From contig NC_133777.1 of assembly GCF_003597395.2 (NCBI RefSeq), positions 54,560,428 to 54,624,427 of the forward strand: a stretch of DNA of 64,000 nt, given 5' to 3'. Below the pieces are notes generated by a model. It ran no database searches and was not told where the DNA came from. It saw only the letters and a list, made by a program, of their open reading frames with translations. Source of the DNA: Chelonoidis abingdonii. Taxonomy: Eukaryota; Chordata; Testudines; Testudinidae. Positions 58,667 through 64,000 of the stretch are shown in pieces (the first letter of the stretch is position 1; each line of letters opens with the position of its first letter). The translations under genes and the position numbers were made by a program.

Positions 58667-58889
58667 TGATCAAGGGAAAGAGATGGTATCTTCTGTGGAA
58701 TTATCTATTGCAGACTACATTCTAGACAGTAAATTAGTAAATCACTGTCCATTGCTTGCTGCGGTTGAACAAATGTCAGCAAACCTGTCTGTGCTGACTG
58801 AGCATCACGGACGTCATAAGATTAGTGATGCGTTGACAAATTTTGAAATTTTTTGCTTTAGACTTTTTTTAAACTTTGTAAAGGTTTAG
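58667..58889 (+). other. Possible distal alternative terminal exon of BNIP2
   Basis: The acceptor TTGCCTTTGTTTTCAG ends at 58666 and is followed by an open frame of about 74 codons (DQGKEMVSSVELSIADYILD...) ending at a TAG at 58887-58889. Phase fits: BNIP2 exons 9 and 10 both end in phase 2, and the single base T before GAT CAA completes the codon. I recognise no homology, and an AT-rich genome gives such stretches by chance. Hypothesis only. Confidence 0.15.
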
Positions 58890-60557
58890 TTTTCATAAGG
58901 ACTAAGTGAGTAAGACAGATTTAGAATTAATAGCATTTTTAGATGATTATCCAAAAAACTCTGTCTCCACAAAGTATAAAAGTTCTCATTTGCCAAATGT
59001 TTTCGCCAGTTCATCTCCAATTTGCTGGAAAATTCTCTAGTGAGAAATAGCATAAGAGATTTAAATAGGATTTCTAGGAAGCAAAAGGGGGGTGGGTGGG
59101 AGAAGTGATTTAAACCAGGTCAGTTTAGGCTTTATGAAGTCACAACAACAGATTCTTGCTCAAGGATATAACTTTTCTTCAATTTCAGATTAACATTTCT
59201 GTATTCTTTGTGGATGGAACTTCAGCATTTATATTCTGCTGTTAGAAAATGGCTTAACTGCAGTCTGTCAGGAACACAAATTGTTTGTAAAATGCTTTGA
59301 AGATTAAAAGTATGAGACTTCCTAATCCCCTTTAGAGGGGTGACCAGTAAGCAGTTGGCAGTTAGTATGTTTTTACAGATGTTTTATAAAGTTCCAATGA
59401 GAACACCAGTACTGAATTATCCATGTGGATGCAGGTCATTTTCTGGACGTTTTTAGTTCTATCAACAAATCCTAGGAGCTTTCTGAAGAACTATGCTTCC
59501 ATCTGTTATATTGTGGTTCGGTATCTTTTTAAAAACTCATTTTCCTCAGAGGAACATTCACATTTAAGGATGAATTTCTCTCAGCATGAACAACAAGATA
59601 GGAATTTTGCCCCTTTCTAAAACTTAAGAGTTCTAGATTGTGCTAAAAGGTTTCCATTGACATGAATCCTCAGGACAATATAAGCAAATGGCAACACGCT
59701 TGCTTAAGCTGAGCAAAATTTTGGGTCAACACATTTTGCAAATTTTGAGTTGAATTTGACGAAGTGCTTTGGCTAGGAAACAACAAAAAATCTGCAAGTC
59801 AATGCGATGTGTTTTTGTGTTTTAAAAAAAGTTCTGAAATTTCCTTCGTTTATTTTAAAAAGAACAAACTTAACTCAAAATAAAAAAAAAAAAAAATTGG
59901 GTTGAATTGCATGAAATACTTTGTTCTACCCAGATTTTTTTCAGAACTACCAGTGAGCTGAAAAATTAATTAGCACAGCTCTAGAAATTGCACCTAAAAA
60001 ATAAGAGTGCAGTATTTTGTAGTGTGTATATACTCTGTCAAGTTGCTTCCTTTTCTCTCATTGTTGAGAGACAGCATTATGGCCAAAAAGGGAATAGCTT
60101 CCACTCCGGTGAAATAAAATTCTCTACTTCAAAATCTCACAATTCAGTTAGAGTACTAATGGGTTTTGTGTACCAGTATTATGAGCCATCCTGATTCTTC
60201 AATACTGAAACTATTAGTGTGCACTTAGACAGCATTAATGTTGTCTTGTCAGAGAGACTTACTATTACATACTGTGTGGTTGGCCTATATTTTCTATAAT
60301 TTTTTGGGTAAATATCTAGAGTAAGCATTCATAGAAGAAATTCTGATGTTTCAGCCAATGCTGTTGTGCAACTAATTCGGGAAGGGAATGACTGAGGAGC
60401 TTCTGCTGTATTCTAATCTAAAGCACCTTTTTGAGTGAAGGAAGCCCAAGACATGGGGTTAAACTGGTCTGAACATTAGATATGTTTTGAAGTGTGGAGT
60501 CATTTCACATTGAGATCCATTTTGTTAAAGGATGGAATGTCTGTTACATCTGAGCCT

Positions 60558-60655
60558 TTATGCTTTTCAGGGCAGGGACCACGTGCCTGTACAATGCTTA
60601 GTAAAATGAGGGTATTCATTGGAGCCTCCGGGCACTACTGCAATATAATCATTAA
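60558..60655 (+). repeat. L2/CR1-like 3' fragment
   Basis: Words TCAGGGCAGGGACCACGTGC, CTGTACAATGCTTAGTAAAATG and GGCACTACTGCAATATAATC match a common amniote LINE/SINE 3' end. Diverged. Confidence 0.55.
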
Positions 60656-62599
60656 ATAACATTCACCTCTACAAAAGCATATGTGGAAAGCGTCTGACAG
60701 TTGAAAGTTTATGCATTGCTCAGATGCTGTAATGTTGCCTGAATTACTGAGTCTCCAATACTTAATCCTAACTTTCTAGATTCTGAATTAGTTACAAAGG
60801 CAACACCTTCATCTGGAGTGCAAGTCTTAAATGACCACCACTGCTCCTCACAGAAGTAACTGTACTATTTCTCTTCTGCCCCTTCAATTTAAACTGGTTT
60901 GAGGAAAGTACTCTTTTTCACCTACCTCTGAATGTACTGAGCTCCTTCCTTTTCAAATGAAGTAATATTCTTCCCTATTTTCTTAACTTTACAAGTTGTC
61001 GTCATGGAGTAATGTGAGAAATACTTGTATTTCTGAACATGTCATCTAGCACTTGTTGGAAACTGAGTCTTGTATTTTTAATTAGCTAAAATAACAGGTT
61101 AAATGTGGAAAATTCAATAAATACTTTTTTTTGAAAAATACTTGTCTAAAAGTTCTCCTGATTTAAGCTCCTGATTGAAGAATAGTGTTAGCCTGGTGGT
61201 TTCACATCTATCTGCAAAGCAAAAGTCCCTACACCAGAAAGCCACTATCTAAAGCTATGATTCTGAGATTGAGCAGCTACTTGCAGCTTGGGAGCCTCAA
61301 TGTGTCTTTCAGCTCTCTGCAGCACGATAGTAAAATATTGTGTAATTTAATTATTAGTCGGGATGCTTTTACTACAGTAACCAATTGTATTTGATAAAAT
61401 ACTTGGTCAGTCATTATATATACACACACACAATTTCCCCATCATATTATTTAAATATGAATGTACAGTAAATGAAACAACGAATTCACACTACTGTGGC
61501 TCTTTGGGGTAATGTTAATTGCTAATTTGGCTCCTGAACCACTGAGGTCTTCCTGATCTAAAGCCAATGTATAGAGGGCGGAGATCAACATTCACTTGTG
61601 CTTTTTAATGTTTTGAAGACATCTTGTTAGTATCACTGTAATCAGATTATAATTTGAGGATTTTCAGCCTGGCCTTTTTGGGAGAAGTGCATTTTTCAAA
61701 CAGTATTTGGAAGAAAGGGATAGAAATATGATGAAATAGGTTGCTTATGGTTACATCAAAAGGGGCTTGAAGAGGGAAATAAAACTAAGAATTTGGGTAG
61801 TTTCAGATCTTGAGCAGAGCACAAGTGGTGGAAGGAGGATACAGGAGCAAAGCTGTGCAGGCCCTTAAAGGCCAGACAAAGAGTTTACTTTTTTGTAGAA
61901 TTGGAGGCAGAAGCAGACAAAGCAAAGTATGCATTGTTCTGGCAGCATTTTAGACTAACTGAAGAGTGGGTAAGCCTAGAGCAAAACTTTGCCCTTGTCA
62001 AAAAATATTTAACCTTAAATTGATTCCTTTATCAATAAAACTTTTACTAGCTAAAATGAAATGAGCACTTTTTAAATCTGCACCAGTCTTCATCAGGCTA
62101 GAATATCTTGTTAGTGCACTTTAGTGAGAGTTTGGGAACTGGTTATCATGAATATATTGTGAGGAACAAATACAAATGTCTGTCTGCACAGTGATTATAA
62201 ATGCACTGGTGCTGACAGGACAATGCACTACAGAGACTATTAGCAGTGAGAAGGGAAGTGAAGAGCACTGAGCCTTCTTACAAGCCCCGTATTGATCATA
62301 TTAAAAGAAAATGTGCATACATGTATTTATTCAAGTGGCTCCTCCATCTTTCAGCTGCACTTCCAAATCCTCTTTTTCCCCCCTGCTATGGTATTCAGTT
62401 TTGTAAAGCATATAGCACTCTAACCCTTCAGCTTGAGTGGGGCTGAGACACCTTCAGGCTTAATGATGCTGTGCCAGTGCGAGTATAGTGTAAAATATCA
62501 TGTCACAAAGTCTCCCAGGGCTTGGGACTAGCATGGGCCACCTTCTCTATTACTTGTTTTTAGAGGCCAGGGCTGCCTGATGAGCTCTTGGGACTATGT

Positions 62600-63420
62600 C
62601 CCTCCCTCCCCTCCGCTAATTTACAAGGCTCACTTGTACCCTGTTCAAGTTGGAGCTGCCGGAAGGCGGGCAAAAGCCCAGTACCAACATTTAGAGTTCG
62701 CCGCCGCAGAGTCCGTCCTTTGCCTGCGAACTTCACCCGGGTTCTACTGCCCTGGGCTGGGCCCCGGCCCGCCCCTCTCCCATTCGCCCAGCAGGGCAGG
62801 GCACGAGATAACGGGGGCGCTGGATATCACAGGCGGCGCTGCGCGGCCCGTTGTGCCTCTTCCTCCGCCCCACGGGAAGAGAACCGGCCCTGCCTGCAGA
62901 CTCAGCCTCGCCCTACGCTCGGTAACCCCTGGGCGGGCTCAGGATCACGCACGGGGGCTTAGGCCGAGCCCCGACCCAACCCGCCCCGCGCCCCAAGGAG
63001 ACGGCCCCGTGGCCCATTCCCCAGCGGTACCCAGCAAGCCGCGGGCTCCGGAAAGTGCAGGTAGGGGCCGTCTGACCTGCGGCTTTTTCGAGCTTCCGGT
63101 TCCGGTTCACTTCCTCTGTTTCCGGGTTAGAGGTGTGAGGTCGTTCAGCTGTTGCGGACGGTTAGAGCGGGAGAGGGAAGGAGCCGCTACCGCCCTGGGA
63201 GGGATTTACCCCCAGCAGGTGCGTCCCGCCACCGGGCAGGAAGCGGTGAAGGGGGAGGGGATCTGTGAGACAGGACTTGGCAGAGCCGAGCCGAGTCTCG
63301 TCCTCTGGGCGCGGGCTGGGCGCTGTGCTTGTGGCCAAGCTGGAGAATCCAGGGGAGAGCAAGGGAAAGGTGGTCTCGGGAGAGGTGCGGACCTTGCTTT
63401 GGCTAGTCTTGGGAGGAGAC
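62600..63420 (+). promoter_or_regulatory. CpG-island promoter, probably GTF2A2
   Basis: High G+C and dense CpG between AT-rich flanks. It contains TTCCGG ETS-family motifs at 63094-63099, 63100-63105 and 63120-63125, plus a related CACTTCCTCT, just before the proposed first exon. No TATA box. ETS-driven CpG promoters are typical of general transcription factor genes. A frame of 289 codons runs through the island, exon and intron alike, and is attributed to stop-poor GC-rich DNA. Confidence 0.7.
63125..63218 (+). other. GTF2A2: Probable GTF2A2 exon 1 (5' UTR)
   Basis: A good donor CAGCAG|GTGCGT at 63218/63219, just downstream of the ETS array, marks a + strand first exon. GTF2A2, the small (gamma) subunit of TFIIA, sits immediately downstream of BNIP2 on the same strand in human, and its first exon is untranslated as I remember. 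No coding exon of GTF2A2 is in the window, so the identity rests on synteny. The left border is approximate. Confidence 0.5.
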
Positions 63421-63474
63421 GTCTTAGGGAGAGGAAGGGGGGCTCATAGTCTTCAGATATGTTAGTCTAGGGGT

Positions 63475-63590
63475 CAGTTCTTCTCCATGTCGGCTGAAAG
63501 CGTGACAAGAAGTAACAGGCTCATTCTGGAGCAAGGGAGGTTTATGTTAAATATTAGGGAAAAGCTTTCTCACTGTAAGAGTATTTAAGG
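63475..63590 (+). mobile_element. CR1 fragment, + strand
   Basis: Contains GACAAGAAGTAACAGGCTCA, GAGCAAGGGAGGTTTATGTT and AATATTAGGGAAAAGCTTTC, corresponding to the late ORF2 region (compare the antisense copy at 42960-43020). Cut off by the following hAT element. Confidence 0.8.
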
Positions 63591-64000
63591 CAGGGACGGG
63601 CAAACGTTTTGGCCTAAGGGCCGCATCGGGTTTCATAAATTGTAGGGCTGGTTAGGGGAGGGGGTTGTGGCCCGGCCCCCATCTCCTATCTGCCCCCCCC
63701 TTCTGCCCTGGGACTCCTACCCCATCCAACTTCCTCTGTCCCCTGACTGCCCCCGGAATCCCTGCCCCTGATTGCCCCCCCCCCCTCCTCCCCATCCAAT
63801 CCTTCCCCCTTCTTAACTGCCCCCCTGGGATCCCTGCCCCTATTCAACCCCCGTTCTCCCCTGATCACCGCCCCTAAGTCCCCTGCCATCTAGCCAAACC
63901 TGCCTGCTCCCCACCTCCTTACTATGCTTCCTGGAGTGCTGGCGGTGCTGCAGCCGCACTGCCCGGCTGGAGTCACGCCGCCGCCGCCACCACGCAGCAG
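63591..64000. mobile_element. hAT-like element, right part beyond window
   Basis: Begins with a hAT-type end CAGGGACGGGCAAACGTTTT followed by GGGCCGCATCGGGTTTCATA, a wording I recall from a turtle hAT family. It continues as a C-rich minisatellite-like region (63690-63890) with repeated CCCCTGACTGCCCCC and CATCCAA words to the window end. The left flanking octamer would be ATTTAAGG (63583-63590). The right end is not present. Confidence 0.7.

Larger units (their letters stand above)
54956..62580. other. Region between BNIP2 and the next CpG island
   Basis: 7.6 kb, AT-rich. Contains a MIR relic (55550-55710), a tRNA-derived SINE (57034-57222), an L2-like 3' fragment (60558-60655), a possible degenerate MITE (about 59715-59985 with an A-run at 59881-59895), an A-run (57449-57463) and a TA/CA microsatellite (61416-61432). 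One open stretch with a good acceptor at 58667 is described separately. No independent gene is supported. Confidence 0.55.

Noticed and set aside
62580..63449. An open frame of 289 codons across the second CpG island
   Set aside because: It runs through promoter, presumed exon and intron alike, is Pro/Gly/Arg-rich as expected from GC-rich stop-poor DNA, and shows no recognisable domain.

Overview
This window is nuclear DNA of a vertebrate, most likely a hidden-necked (cryptodiran) turtle. The reasons are: long AT-rich intergenic sequence; small exons separated by kilobase introns with GT/AG borders; two unmethylated-type CpG islands; and a repeat content dominated by CR1 LINEs, short hAT- and Harbinger-like inverted-repeat elements, solo LTRs and a tRNA-derived SINE with a CR1-like tail (57.03-57.22 kb) of the kind I remember from cryptodiran turtles. 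Species identity is inferred, not demonstrated. No bacterial, viral or CRISPR feature is present.

Layout. 1-28.1 kb is a gene-free intergenic stretch packed with dead transposons: an internally deleted CR1 (4.6-5.8 kb), an LTR-like repeat (6.1-7.3 kb), a hAT MITE (7.8 kb), a solo LTR (8.59-9.85 kb), a CR1 split by a TA-flanked MITE and by a second solo LTR (11.6-15.75 kb), a Harbinger-like MITE (18.1 kb), CR1 3' ends, MIR-like relics, and two hAT elements (22.4 and 24.1 kb). A unique-looking section at 18.4-20.2 kb has two inverted repeats and may be conserved regulatory DNA.

28.2-29.0 kb is the CpG-island promoter and non-coding first exon of BNIP2. The rest of BNIP2 runs on the + strand to a stop codon at 53.64 kb: ten coding exons, 322 codons with a 36-nt cassette exon included and 310 without it. 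The protein is the BCH (CRAL-TRIO-like) scaffold that binds Cdc42/RhoA regulators. Introns carry a Penelope-like inverted repeat, a fairly well-preserved antisense CR1 and two Harbinger-like MITEs. The 3' UTR and a gene-free interval with the SINE follow. At 62.6-63.4 kb a second CpG island with an array of ETS sites and a good splice donor is best explained as the promoter and untranslated exon 1 of GTF2A2 (TFIIA small subunit), because in mammals GTF2A2 lies directly downstream of BNIP2 on the same strand; its coding exons would lie beyond the window. The final 0.5 kb is a CR1 fragment and a hAT element cut by the window end.

I found no new multi-gene system. The observations most worth following concern BNIP2 isoform structure (an in-frame N-terminal extension whose residues resemble caytaxin, a cassette exon, a possible distal terminal exon), a perfect 18-bp inverted repeat pairing homeodomain and E-box motifs, and the nested transposon structures with clean target-site duplications.
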